A stretch of 64,000 nucleotides of DNA from Symsagittifera roscoffensis (taxonomy: Eukaryota > Xenacoelomorpha > Acoela > Convolutidae). The stretch is taken from NCBI RefSeq assembly GCF_963678635.1, contig NC_087064.1, positions 20,634,509 through 20,698,508 on the forward strand, in the 5' to 3' direction. Each line of letters begins with the position of its first letter. Positions within the stretch are counted from its first letter, which is position 1. The notes below the pieces were generated by a model. It was given only the letters and a program-made list of their open reading frames with translations. It had not been told where the DNA came from and did no database searches. The position numbers and the translations under genes are program-made. Below are positions 35,503-45,040 of this stretch, in pieces.

Positions 35503-36235
35503 AAAATTTATCTATAATCTATCCCTTTCGCCTCACAAGAGGAGAACAAAACAAAAGTAAATAAGCGCTAGAATGAATGACTAAGTAGGCGCATTGTCTA
35601 GGACCCCCGATAGTGGATCTAGAACAGTAGGAACACAGACTTGGTGAAGCACCGAGGACCAAGAAAGCGTATTGATACTAAGTAAATTTACACGGTTGTC
35701 AGGTCGAAAGAGCGGGTGTACGGTACGGAAAAGACCAATGAACGGACCCGGTGGGCCGGAAAGCATGTTCATCAGCAATAACAAAAATTCAAAAACAAAC
35801 CACCTTAGATCGAATAGTATGTTCTCGTCGGGTGAAATAAATGTAGACTGGTTACTATGGGCGAGCAAGAAACTGGAATAGCACCAGGGTAAATTGAGCA
35901 GTAAGGTAGGCAGCGAGTTATCCTTAGAATAGTCAAAATAAGTGGGTAATACTAGGATGGATAAATCTAATGGTTATCCGGTGGTAGCGCCCAATGGGTG
36001 AAAAGAATTTTACCGACATTTTGGCGAAATTATATGGCTAAAGCAAGGTTACAAGTGTGACCAATCAACTTATTAGCTTAATATGACAGCACTGAAAGTT
36101 TGTATGACTCTATAGCAAAGGAATGTTAATAGCATTCGGCAATACACAAAATACTAAAGATACTAAAAGTTTTGTAAAGAAGTTTTTGAGAGTTCATGAA
36201 CGTTTATGATAACATCTGGATTGGAGCTCCTACAT
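35503..36235 (-). other. untranslated 3' region of the young element
   Basis: Between ORF3 and the polypurine tract. The overlapping frames at 35581-35881 on both strands show no domain; I regard it as non-coding. Confidence 0.5.
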
Positions 36236-36790
36236 CTAATTAGTTTCCCGATTTGCTGCCTTGTTTATTGTCCATCTCCTTAACTCCTCCAGCGTCATTG
36301 GCCGTCCAAGGAGTTCTATCGCCGAAATGATAGAAGAGGTGTTCAGCCAGTCTGGGTCAGGTACAATGGGGACAAATGTAGAAGTTGAGGTTTCATAAGA
36401 TAGGCCCGATGGGTTGAATTTCGTGGAACAGACATCAGGACTAAATTTGACTTTCTTTTCGGGAGTCTTTTGATCATCTGTTTTCGAGGGCTTCGGGTCA
36501 CTTGGGTACGCATAGTTTTCTTCCCGCAAGTGAACTATAGTAGGACGCGATGATGAAGGTGGTGTTAATGTTGTCAGGTCTACTAGGTCGACATGATGGC
36601 TTTCCATTTCTACGGTAGTTGCTTCTAATGTTGAACATGCTGGGACTAAACTAGGTGAACCAAATTCTGGAGCATCACGATCTTCATCAGTTAAATCAAC
36701 TACACTGGTGAACACTCTCTCACCTAGCATCTTGGGAGGCTGCCTAGTTCGCATAGGTCTGGTGTTCTGACGTGTATAAATTTCTGACAA
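36236..36790 (-). CDS. retrotransposon ORF3, 184 aa, SUMO-interaction-like motifs
   Basis: Not a known env. Seen in the sequence: a basic N-terminus (RQNTRPMRTRQPPK), then VVDLTDEDRD (about residue 31) and VDLVDLTTL (about residue 67), a Lys/Pro-rich middle (KTPEKKVKF) and a hydrophobic/acidic C-terminus (SAIELLGRPMTLEELRRW). The VVDLTDED-type core, hydrophobic V/I-x-L next to acidic residues, is the textbook form of a SUMO-interacting motif. No transmembrane segment or signal peptide is visible, arguing against an envelope. The frame overlaps the end of the integrase ORF by 47 nt in a different frame. Codons about 8-126 are duplicated, inverted, at 38672-39029. The function is inference only. 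Confidence 0.6.
   Translation of the reverse strand: MSEIYTRQNTRPMRTRQPPKMLGERVFTSVVDLTDEDRDAPEFGSPSLVPACSTLEATTVEMESHHVDLVDLTTLTPPSSSRPTIVHLREENYAYPSDPKPSKTDDQKTPEKKVKFSPDVCSTKFNPSGLSYETSTSTFVPIVPDPDWLNTSSIISAIELLGRPMTLEELRRWTINKAANRETN
36411..36768 (-). repeat. 358-bp inverted-duplication donor copy
   Basis: Identical in length, and as far as I compared in sequence, to the reverse complement of 38672-39029. Confidence 0.9.
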
Positions 36791-38732
36791 TTTTTTTTGA
36801 GGGTGGTGATTTCATTGGTGATGACGCCTTTCTTTTAGCGGTACCGGACAATTTCTGTGTTTTCGTGGTACGGTCAGAGTGTATTTGTTTGGATTCCGTC
36901 CCCGCCATGGCGATTGATTCTTCAGCAGACTTGGAAAACTCTCCTCCGGGATTCTCTGGGAGAAATGGCATTTTTTTACACGCTTTATTGGCCTCCTCTA
37001 TAGTGTCCAAGTGAATCAACTGTGGGATCGCTTGTGAGTCTCTTTCATTATCGCCAGAATCTAAGTCGATCAAAGGAATCGGATCTAAATCGACCTTCTG
37101 ATCAACGTGGTCTGATATTTCTAGCTTAGGATCTGTTCGTTCGGAGATTAGGTGTTCGTCTGATTTTGTAGCTTCGAGTAATGTTTTATCCTTGAGGTCT
37201 TTTAGTGAAATTAAGTCGCTATCGTTGTCGTCTGAAATCTCTTCATGTGGTTCGATCATCACTCCGAGTTCATTTAAACGACTTTTATGAAGGTCGGCTT
37301 TGCCCGACGGGCTTGATTCTTGGTCACTTTCGAGGCCTATCGGGGTTCTCAGTCTCTTTCTCTGGTCTTCTTCCTCTCTAAGAAGAGTTTCCCTCGAGCT
37401 GTTCATGGCCGCGTTTCGTCTCGCAATATCAAGCTCTTCGAATTTCCACTGAAGATTTCTTTTCTTTTGGGTTGTTCTTGAGCTTTTAAATCCGACATTT
37501 CTTGGTGGTTTTGCAGTTTTCCTCAATCCTTTAGTCGCATAAAATCTAACCAGTTGGTCTCGTTTTCTTGGACTTGGTTTCTTCTGAGTGCACTGTCTTT
37601 TAATGGCTAAATCAGATTTAAGTATTATTTTACCATTTTTTAAAGTCACAGTGTGATCTGATTCCCTTACGATTTCGTCCTTGAGTACTCTATAGTATGG
37701 TTCATTTTTTGTTCTATCTTTGATTTTTCGATAAACAATGGTCTTTCCTGACGGGTTGTTCAGAATTGAGTCCTTTATGCCCAAGGCATCTCTTTTTTCT
37801 GACCGAGAGAGCACTTTTACTGGGGATCCAGCACTGGTTGGTACATATCTCACAGCATTTGAGATATCCTCCGAGGATGATGAGTTTTCATCAACATCTC
37901 CATCTTCTATATCGTCGGGGGCGTCCCAGTCGTGTCTTCGCTCTCGGCTCATTAGTTTTTTGCCCTTATCTAGACATAACAAAGTTTTATTCCAATCAAG
38001 GTTATTCGAAGAGGGTGATTTGACCAAATTATGCCAGATGGTGTTAGGGGATCTACCAAAATGTGCTTCGAAAGGAGAGCAGTTAAGCGACTGCTGGGTT
38101 ACTGTTCTTAGGCATTTTATTATTTTCAGGAGTGCAGATTCTAGTGAAGGTTTTGGACGTTCTTGTGCCATAACCAAGAGTCTTTCCTTAATGGTCCTGA
38201 TTAGACGTTCCACTAGTCCGGTAGCTCTATGATCACCCACTGGGCTAAATATCACCTTTATGTTGTGATCGTGGCAGAATTCTCTAACTTCCTTGGAGAT
38301 AAAACCAGATCCTTGATCTGTTCTAATGGTTCTAGGTATCCCGTGTAAAGCAATGTATTTACTAAGGAAGTTTATTATAGATTTGGCCGATGTGCTGGAT
38401 GTTATTTGAGCTGATGGGAATTTTGAAAATCTGTCAACACACACCAATATGTATTTTTTTGTTCCCCATACTAAAGGTAACGGACCGGCGAAGTCTAATT
38501 CCATTTCTTGGTTTGGCTCTTCGACCATTGGGAGTTCCCCTAGGGTATTGTGTTTTATAAGAGGTTTCAAGTTTTTACCTGCTTTCACGCACTCAATACA
38601 GTTCTCGCCGTGGACTTGGATTTCACGGTAAATTTTTGGCCACCAGATGTATTGAGTACATCTGGTGGCCGAGAACACCAGACCTATGCGAACTAGGCAG
38701 CCTCCCAAGATGCTAGGTGAGAGAGTGTTCAC
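36744..38732 (-). CDS. retrotransposon integrase plus long charged C-terminal domain
   Basis: The first 20 or so codons (38732-38672) are antisense of the inserted inverted copy. Real Pol sequence starts around YIWWPKIYREIQ, followed by CIEC (second half of the HHCC zinc finger; the two His are not visible upstream). The catalytic core is present: ELDFAGPLP and VCVDRFSKF around the first Asp, RTDQGSGF for the second, and GLVERLIRT for the Glu. After the core come about 450 residues of highly charged sequence with a bipartite-type nuclear signal (GTAKRKASSPMKSPPSKK) and hydrophobic-acidic patches (IPLIDLDSGD, PQLIHLDTIEE) that resemble SUMO-interaction motifs. It ends overlapping ORF3. Cut off from its normal upstream Pol frame, it could only be made from an internal start. 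Confidence 0.85.
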   Translation of the reverse strand: MNTLSPSILGGCLVRIGLVFSATRCTQYIWWPKIYREIQVHGENCIECVKAGKNLKPLIKHNTLGELPMVEEPNQEMELDFAGPLPLVWGTKKYILVCVDRFSKFPSAQITSSTSAKSIINFLSKYIALHGIPRTIRTDQGSGFISKEVREFCHDHNIKVIFSPVGDHRATGLVERLIRTIKERLLVMAQERPKPSLESALLKIIKCLRTVTQQSLNCSPFEAHFGRSPNTIWHNLVKSPSSNNLDWNKTLLCLDKGKKLMSRERRHDWDAPDDIEDGDVDENSSSSEDISNAVRYVPTSAGSPVKVLSRSEKRDALGIKDSILNNPSGKTIVYRKIKDRTKNEPYYRVLKDEIVRESDHTVTLKNGKIILKSDLAIKRQCTQKKPSPRKRDQLVRFYATKGLRKTAKPPRNVGFKSSRTTQKKRNLQWKFEELDIARRNAAMNSSRETLLREEEDQRKRLRTPIGLESDQESSPSGKADLHKSRLNELGVMIEPHEEISDDNDSDLISLKDLKDKTLLEATKSDEHLISERTDPKLEISDHVDQKVDLDPIPLIDLDSGDNERDSQAIPQLIHLDTIEEANKACKKMPFLPENPGGEFSKSAEESIAMAGTESKQIHSDRTTKTQKLSGTAKRKASSPMKSPPSKKIVRNLYTSEHQTYAN

Positions 38733-39029
38733 CAGTGTAGTTGATTTAACTGATGAAGATCGTGATGCTCCAGAATTTGGTTCACCTAGTTTAGTCCCAG
38801 CATGTTCAACGTTAGAAGCAACTACCGTAGAAATGGAAAGCCATCATGTCGACCTAGTAGACCTGACAACATTAACACCACCTTCATCATCGCGTCCTAC
38901 TATAGTTCACTTGCGGGAAGAAAACTATGCGTACCCAAGTGACCCGAAGCCCTCGAAAACAGATGATCAAAAGACTCCCGAAAAGAAAGTCAAATTTAGT
39001 CCTGATGTCTGTTCCACGAAATTCAACCC
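38672..39029 (+). repeat. 358-bp inverted copy of ORF3 inserted in pol
   Basis: Flanked by pieces of the sequence encoding YIWWP in both orientations: GAGTACATCTGGTGGCCG before it and CGGCCACCAGATGTATTC after it. A palindrome CACCAGATGTA..GAGTACATCTGGTG lies at the left junction. It introduces the stop that ends ORF1. Confidence 0.9.
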
Positions 39030-42000
39030 TCAATTTTCGGCCACCAGATGTATTCAATTTGTTCTGCCATTTCTTTCAAGATGTTAAAATTCGTAAAAAA
39101 ATCGTTTAATTTGCAAGATGAGTCACACTGTTCTGTTCGCGAGTGAGAATTTTGACACACTGAAATATTTGAATAGTTAGCTATCGCTTGGAAAGTTTCG
39201 GCGGCATTAGCAATTCGATTCTCACGTTCTATTTCTTGACTGGTCATATGATCTGTTGACTGGCCAATCGTATTACAGGAAGTGACGTCATGTGCTAAGA
39301 AATGTTGAGAGAATTTATTTCTTATTTGCGCCCACGAATTTTTTGGCATTAGATGATCAAAACCTAGGAGCGTACTAATCTGATTTACTGAAGCGATAAC
39401 AAACTTTTCGTCATCCAGAGAAACTGGTACGGGTTCACCCGATGGGTGTCGGGATATATAATCAACAAATCCCATATCTTTACCGGGTAAATGTTCTACA
39501 GTAAAGTCGAACGGTAAAAGTTTATCCGCCCAACGTGCTCCTATTAGGGCTTTGTGGTCTGTTAAAATTGAGAATTGTTTACCCAGTAGGTAATTTTTGA
39601 AATGATCTAGTGCCCACACTAATCCCAGTAGTTTGAGTTCATTAGTGCTGTATTTTAATTCGGCAATATTCAAAAATCTGCTAGCAAACGCTACTTTCTT
39701 CCAATTCCCCCGATGGTCTTGTTCGATGGACGCGCCCAGTCCTAAATGTGAGGCATCGCATTTCACCCGAGTGTTCAGTTTTACATCGAAATGGTGGTTC
39801 GTCACCGTATTACCAATTTCGTTCTTGATTTTTTCAAACGCTTCCGTATGTACTGAGGACCACTTAAATGGTTTATTTTTTTGCATAAGTTCTCTGAACG
39901 GTGTTGATAGGGACGCTAGGTTTGGTATAAACTTATTAAATTGGTTAATCGATCCCATTAATGATCTGATATCTTTGATGCAGTTTGGTTCTTTTAGATT
40001 TCTAATTGCGTCAGATTTATGTATTAATGGTGTCGTCCCTTTTGCGTCGATTCTGAATCCCAACCATTCTATGTTGTGGGTTAAAAATGTGCATTTTTCC
40101 CATTTTATGGCTAGTCCCTCGTCATCTAGCGTTTTTAACACATTAATGACTAGCTTTTTATGTTCTTCCTCGCTACCCACGGTGGCGATTAGGATGTCGT
40201 CAAGATAACAATGGGTATTTGGTATTTTTTCCGTCAAACGGTCCATTATTCGTTGAAATTCATTAGGCATATCGCCTAGCCCGTAGAATCCGGTTTTGAA
40301 ACGGTATGAACCCGTTACTTCTCCCCCCACAATGTTAAAATTACACTGATTGCTTGCCTTTTTAGAAAGCGGTATTTGGCTGTAGGCGTATTTTAAATCT
40401 ATCGATGAAAACCAGATGTTTCTTTGATCGTGGCCGCTAATAGTAACTGCTATGTTGTCAATTAGTTCAAATAGATTCGGCATTTGATATCTATTGCGAA
40501 ATATCTGTTTGTTTAGTAGTTTTGAGTTCAATGCTAGTTTGATTGATCCGTCCCTTTTTGCTGTAATCACGATGGGGGAAATAAAACAATCTTCAGAGCA
40601 TCTAGATAGTTTTTCGATGTGTCCGTCTCTTAATAATTGGTCGATACATAGTTTGACTTTGGGGAGAAGATGGATCGGGATACGTTTCCCTTTTACCTGT
40701 ATCGGTTTTATCGGTTCGTTAAAATAAGTATTAACTACGTAGTTTTTTGATCTACCAGTTCTTTTTATGAGGTCTGAAAAGTGCTTTGATATGTATAATT
40801 TAAACTCACTTTGAGATGGTGTCTCTTGGTTTTGATCCTGTTGGTTGTCCGATGCGAATTTTATTTGATTGACGTTTATCCCAATGGGTGATACTTTCTG
40901 ATCTTCCCGTGACTTTAACCCGTTGGGTGGAGGTTGTTTCTGAAATACTACAATGCCCAAATTCGGTAAGATGTCGTTTCCTAGTAGATTTCTTTCAGCC
41001 CCTTCAGTGATAAAAAGTTTTTGGTCATTAGCCTCCCATCCTTTCGATCGGATTTTCACTCGAACTCTTCCAATGATATTGATCGTACTCCCGAAGCCCT
41101 GGTATGCTTTCTTTGTTATTTCGTCCACAGGTTCTAGCTTTAAAAATCTATCTCGTATCTTCAATTCGTGTAGTAGGTCTTTTTTCATGAAGGAAACTGG
41201 ACTTGCGGAGTCAATTTGAATCTCGGTGTAGTAAGGGTTGAAATTTCCCAGAGATACTTTTAGTGTCTTTTTCAATTCTAATCCTTCGTGATTAAATACT
41301 GTTCTCACTCCACGCTCTATTTCGTCTTCTACGGCATTTATTTGATTATCTGTGTCAACGGCTAGAACTAGGAAGTCGTCTAAGTTAACCTCAAATTCGG
41401 GATTTTCCTGCGGGTTGGTCCGGATATTTTCGTTTTCTTGGGGTACACGATTCTGATCGACGATGTTAGTTTGTGTTTTTGCTGAACTCCTACAGTGTTT
41501 GGTAAAATGTCCTTTCCGTCCGCACGTATTGCAGTTTCTATCTCTAGCCGGGCATGTGGATAGGTGTCCTTTTTTGAATTGCTGACCGCAATTGCGGCAT
41601 TTGTTATTTTCGACGATATTTAGGGTTGGTTCGTTCTTCACGTATTGTGGTCTTGGTCCTGGGTTGTAAGTTGGGAATTTTAGATACTGTTGATGGATTT
41701 TAGTACCTTTTTCATGAACTAATACGTAAGATAGTACGTTTTCTGGGGTCAAATATTCTATACATAGTTTCTTTTGGATCTCGACATTTCTCATGTTTGT
41801 GATGAAAAAGTCTCTTACTAGTTCTGACTCGAGTTCCCCCAGTTTACAATTTTTTGCTAGTTCTGAAAGAATTTCATGGAATTTTTCTAAGGACTCATGT
41901 TCTTTCTGTCTTCGGCCAAAAAATTTAAACCTTTCGTATGTTAGGTTTGTAGTGATCGTGAAAGTAGTTTTTAATAGTTCCCAAAATTCTGCGAAATTGA

Positions 42001-42430
42001 TATCCAGAATTCTTTTGCCAGGATTTTTATGAGAGAAGCATTTCTGTCCTTCTTTTCCGAGTGCTAGGTATAACTGTGATTTTAGCTTCTTGTCAATGTC
42101 TCCGATTTGAAGTCCGTTAATTTTGGCGTTATCTTCCGCCCTTCTCCTTCTTAATTCTTCGTTATAATTTTGTACTGCTACTCTGTGATGTTCCTCTTTT
42201 TCGGCCCGACGGGCCTGATCCTCGGATGGGTCCGGTGGTTCTGCCGTAGGGTAAGTTAGTTCGTTTCTTATCGGTGGGTTAATTACATCTTCGATGTCTA
42301 CGGAGTCTTTCGCAATAATTGTCAATTGAAACTTTTCCACCCACCGTTCCCAGTCATGTTGATTTTCGTTTGATGAGTTGTTCCAAAAAAACTCTAATCC
42401 ACGTAGATTCGATTCGTTAGACTGCGCCAT
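39023..42430 (-). CDS. Gag-protease-RT-RNase H polyprotein of the young element
   Basis: 1135 codons from ATG at 42430. Domains in order: gag (residues about 1-260; FHEILSELAKNC is gag-like); two zinc knuckles at about 280-315 (CRNCGQQFKKGHLSTC is an atypical spacing, CNTCGRKGHFTKHC a perfect CCHC); protease at about 410-505 with IDSASPVSF where D-S/T-G is expected, plus a later LLGNDILP; RT about 560-800 (ISPIVITAKRDGS, SIDLKYAYSQI, FYGLGDMP, and YLDD as the active site); RNase H about 815-940 (KCDASHLGLGA, TNELKLLGLVWAL, LTDHKAL). The C-terminal 150 residues are a linker with no clear fold. It ends ...EYIWWPKIEG and stop, where the inverted insertion begins. No frameshift separates gag and pol. 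Confidence 0.92.
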   Translation of the reverse strand: MAQSNESNLRGLEFFWNNSSNENQHDWERWVEKFQLTIIAKDSVDIEDVINPPIRNELTYPTAEPPDPSEDQARRAEKEEHHRVAVQNYNEELRRRRAEDNAKINGLQIGDIDKKLKSQLYLALGKEGQKCFSHKNPGKRILDINFAEFWELLKTTFTITTNLTYERFKFFGRRQKEHESLEKFHEILSELAKNCKLGELESELVRDFFITNMRNVEIQKKLCIEYLTPENVLSYVLVHEKGTKIHQQYLKFPTYNPGPRPQYVKNEPTLNIVENNKCRNCGQQFKKGHLSTCPARDRNCNTCGRKGHFTKHCRSSAKTQTNIVDQNRVPQENENIRTNPQENPEFEVNLDDFLVLAVDTDNQINAVEDEIERGVRTVFNHEGLELKKTLKVSLGNFNPYYTEIQIDSASPVSFMKKDLLHELKIRDRFLKLEPVDEITKKAYQGFGSTINIIGRVRVKIRSKGWEANDQKLFITEGAERNLLGNDILPNLGIVVFQKQPPPNGLKSREDQKVSPIGINVNQIKFASDNQQDQNQETPSQSEFKLYISKHFSDLIKRTGRSKNYVVNTYFNEPIKPIQVKGKRIPIHLLPKVKLCIDQLLRDGHIEKLSRCSEDCFISPIVITAKRDGSIKLALNSKLLNKQIFRNRYQMPNLFELIDNIAVTISGHDQRNIWFSSIDLKYAYSQIPLSKKASNQCNFNIVGGEVTGSYRFKTGFYGLGDMPNEFQRIMDRLTEKIPNTHCYLDDILIATVGSEEEHKKLVINVLKTLDDEGLAIKWEKCTFLTHNIEWLGFRIDAKGTTPLIHKSDAIRNLKEPNCIKDIRSLMGSINQFNKFIPNLASLSTPFRELMQKNKPFKWSSVHTEAFEKIKNEIGNTVTNHHFDVKLNTRVKCDASHLGLGASIEQDHRGNWKKVAFASRFLNIAELKYSTNELKLLGLVWALDHFKNYLLGKQFSILTDHKALIGARWADKLLPFDFTVEHLPGKDMGFVDYISRHPSGEPVPVSLDDEKFVIASVNQISTLLGFDHLMPKNSWAQIRNKFSQHFLAHDVTSCNTIGQSTDHMTSQEIERENRIANAAETFQAIANYSNISVCQNSHSRTEQCDSSCKLNDFFTNFNILKEMAEQIEYIWWPKIEG
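42412..42429 (-). other. primer-binding site overlapping the gag start
   Basis: Immediately after the LTR (…TTTTTTAACA in sense) comes TGGCGCAGTCTAACGAAT. It begins with the TGG expected of a site complementary to a tRNA 3' CCA. The A of the gag ATG is the last LTR base and TG are the first two bases of this site. Confidence 0.65.
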
Positions 42431-42735
42431 GTTAAAAAATTAGGATACCACTCGTAGTTGTATAGGAGTGTACTTAAGCTAAGAATAGATTAAGATTACG
42501 GATGATTAAGATTCCTACTAAAAACAGTAGGCTTTTATTTAAGACTAAATAAAAGACGGTGATGCCAACTAAAGTAAGAGAGGTTTAAAAGATTGAATTG
42601 GTTTCGGTTTGTTTGTTACCAATTCCGAGTCTACCAAAAGCCGTTGCGCTTTTGGCAGGTGTATAAATTAACAACTTAAAGGTCAACGATCAGTAAAGAT
42701 CAGAGGTTAAATGAACAAACAATAATACTTTTACA
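42430..42735 (-). repeat. LTR (5' LTR in element orientation)
   Basis: 306 bp, on the + strand TGTTAAAAAATTAGG ... ACTTTTACA. It lacks a 20-bp segment (CGTATCATAAAAGATAGTGG) present in the partner LTR. Confidence 0.92.
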
Positions 42736-42740
42736 CAATT
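42736..42740 (+). other. target-site duplication, right copy (CAATT)
   Basis: Matches the left copy at 35164-35168. Confidence 0.9.
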
Positions 42741-43777
42741 TAAGCCAGGGTGGAAGTAATTTCAAACTGTTAATACAAGAACTGTTTATTGAAAACTGTC
42801 TCATCTAGAATTTATCTTCTATCTATTATTTGTTCCGAAAAAAAAACATGATACATTTTGAAATTTCAACCAGACTGCTTGTATCAGGGGAAACCCTGAA
42901 TATTCCGACTGCCTTTTAAGTCTATAGAGCAAAAAATAACTTGAAAAAACTAAATTTAATAAAATAAAATTAAAAAAAAAACTTGAGATAGATTTTTTAT
43001 GAAAATCATCACCCCACACGGCATATAAAATTCAAAGTGATAGATTTCGCTCCTTGTAACAAACAAACTATGTCAAAATGTTTGACAAATTATGCTTTGA
43101 AAGCCCCCTGTAAAGTTTTTCATTATGCAGGTAATTTTTTTACAGGAATTATTTTGTCCTTTTTTGCCATTTTGTGTTTTTTTTTTTTACAAAAAAAAAT
43201 AATTTTCTTAAATTTATTTTTTCAATTTTTGATTTATTGTTTTTTCAGTAGCTGGCAGCCATAATAACTATTGCTTGTGGCAATTGATGCGAGGCTCCGT
43301 TTTGCCTCTTTGGCAAACTTTCTATTGCTATATTTTTTCATTGCAAAAAAAAGAAGCTGGTTAATGAGCTAGTGGCACAGAATGGTCAGACCACGTTTTC
43401 ACAAAATGTATGACAATTATTCCAGCTGCTCTTTTTGGATAGCATATAGGTATTAAAATTCAAGTAACAGTCATTTAAAAAGGCAAATTTGATTTCATTT
43501 AAGAATCTAATCAGCTCTTTTTTTTATCTCCAAAGAGTCTTCATTTCATATCTCTAGCAACTTAGCCTGAAGCGCTTTTTTACTATCAAAAAATTGAAAC
43601 TCAAACAACAAACTTGCTAAAATTTTTAGTATCCAAGGAAAAACAAGAATGTTTTATCTGACTTGTATCCTTGACTTTCATTGAGAGTGGTTTTTGTCGT
43701 AGACGAGTAGTGGGAAAATTAAGTACAATCATATGATTAACTTCATCAAAGCATTTATTATAAAGCATATAATACAA
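42741..43777. repeat. continuation of the dispersed repeat, a second partial copy, and AT-rich DNA
   Basis: 42741-42805 completes the repeat copy begun at 34637. About 42868-43076 is another partial copy (CTGCTTGTATCAGGGGAAACCCTGAAT, CACACGGCATATAAAATTC). 43080-43777 is AT-rich with no gene seen. Confidence 0.7.
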
Positions 43778-44363
43778 AACAAGACTGCTCGTATAAGGCC
43801 GAAGCTCTGATTGTTCCGACTGCCTTTAAGGTTTATGGAGCAGTGGAAACAAAACAAATAAATGCAATAAAATAAAAAGAAAGTTTTTTTTCTAAATTTT
43901 GAAGTTTGCTTTGAAAATCATCACCCAATACGCCATATCAAGAACAAAAAAATAAATTTTGCTCCTTGTAACAAATTAATTATGGCAAATAAGCTTCTTT
44001 CAACCAATTTGGAATGATTTCTAAGACGGATTAGGTCTCTGCTTACGCGTTAATAGCGCGAAATGTACCGCGCGTCAATTGTCACAAATTGGCCGAAATG
44101 GCATTTTTTAAACCCCCATAACCTTACAAAAAAAGATCACAGACGAATTATCATTTCGAGTTAAGTATAAAAAAAATCACGTCAAAAATGGCTAGGTTAA
44201 AAGTCGAAATTTGTCGAAAAAAAAACCCACTCCGAGCACAAATATTTTGTTACTTTCGTATCGAAAGTCGGAACAACAATGTAGCAATGAAAGAAAGCCA
44301 ATTTAAGCCAGGGTGGAAGTAATTTCAAACTGTTAATACAAGAACTGTCTATTGAAAACTATC
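43778..44363 (+). repeat. dispersed repeat, uninterrupted copy
   Basis: Full-length relative of 34637-35163 plus 42741-42805. It shows the empty insertion site AAGCCAATTTAAGCC near 44293-44307. Similarity stops near 44363, just before a change in base composition. Confidence 0.85.
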
Positions 44364-44998
44364 TGATTGTGCCATTCTGCCAGATGACACAGCACAACCT
44401 TCCGGCGACGTAAAAAAGAACGACTAAAGGCCTTATGAACGAAAAAGTGTTGCGAAGGAGGGTCAGAATGTTCTAGAATTTTTAATTTTAAAATTTCGAT
44501 TGAAGAGTGAACATTTCTGAGAAATAGAAAAAGACGGCCATTTTGACTAAAAAAGACGGGAAAACACAACGACGCCAGATATTGTGAAGAACAGTCGTAC
44601 CAGAGACAGGAAAATTACGAAGCCTCTTATCGTGGCAATAACACACGATAAGAACCTTAGCGACGGAAATTTGTGGAGAAGGAGGCTTCAGTGGGGGAAG
44701 AAATATACCACGGGACCCTCCCGGGGCACGAAAAATAAGAGATAAGAGTGTTATCTCCAGAATATTACGGGAGCGGAGGCTTGGTCCCCCAGAGACTGTT
44801 CTATGTGAAGGGACTGTGTAGACCAACTTTATAGCTGCTGTAATGTCATAGATCTTAATTAACACCGTTATTGTTTAATATTTCAGAGTATGAGTAGCTA
44901 GAAAAAGGAAAGGGTCAATCCATCTCCAATGGATTTAATATAGAACTGTCACACAAAAACATATTAAAATAGGTTGTTCGAGCCGTGTTTTTAATGAC

Positions 44999-45040
44999 AA
45001 CCACGTAGTCTGAGGATCCGAGACTCAGCTATGTGGTTGT
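44999..45040 (+). other. hairpin at the left part of the leader
   Basis: CAACCACGTAG..CTGAG pairs with CTCAG..CTATGTGGTTG around GGATCCGAGA; an 11-bp outer stem with one G·T and a 5-bp inner stem. Confidence 0.8.

Larger units (their letters stand above)
35169..42735 (-). mobile_element. young Ty3/gypsy-like LTR retrotransposon, pol split by inverted duplication
   Basis: A 7.57-kb element read right to left. LTRs (35169-35493 and 42430-42735) differ by about four substitutions, a 1-bp indel and a 20-bp indel, and are flanked by CAATT duplications. Order on the - strand: LTR, primer site overlapping the gag ATG, ORF1 gag-PR-RT-RH (42430-39023), inverted 358-bp insertion (39029-38672), integrase ORF (to 36744), ORF3 (36790-36236), short tail, polypurine tract, LTR. 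Domain order PR-RT-RH-IN is that of Ty3/gypsy. The insertion separates integrase from the rest of Pol, so this copy is probably defective. It is homologous to the old element just upstream, in the opposite orientation. Confidence 0.92.

Noticed and set aside
38665-39087. 140-codon + strand frame resembling ORF3
   Set aside because: It is the inverted duplicate of the minus-strand ORF3 segment, not an independent gene; both its ends run into antisense pol sequence.
44488-44865. 125-codon minus-strand frame at the left edge of the giant element
   Set aside because: No recognisable domain; it lies in the non-coding leader antisense to hairpin and motif-rich sequence.
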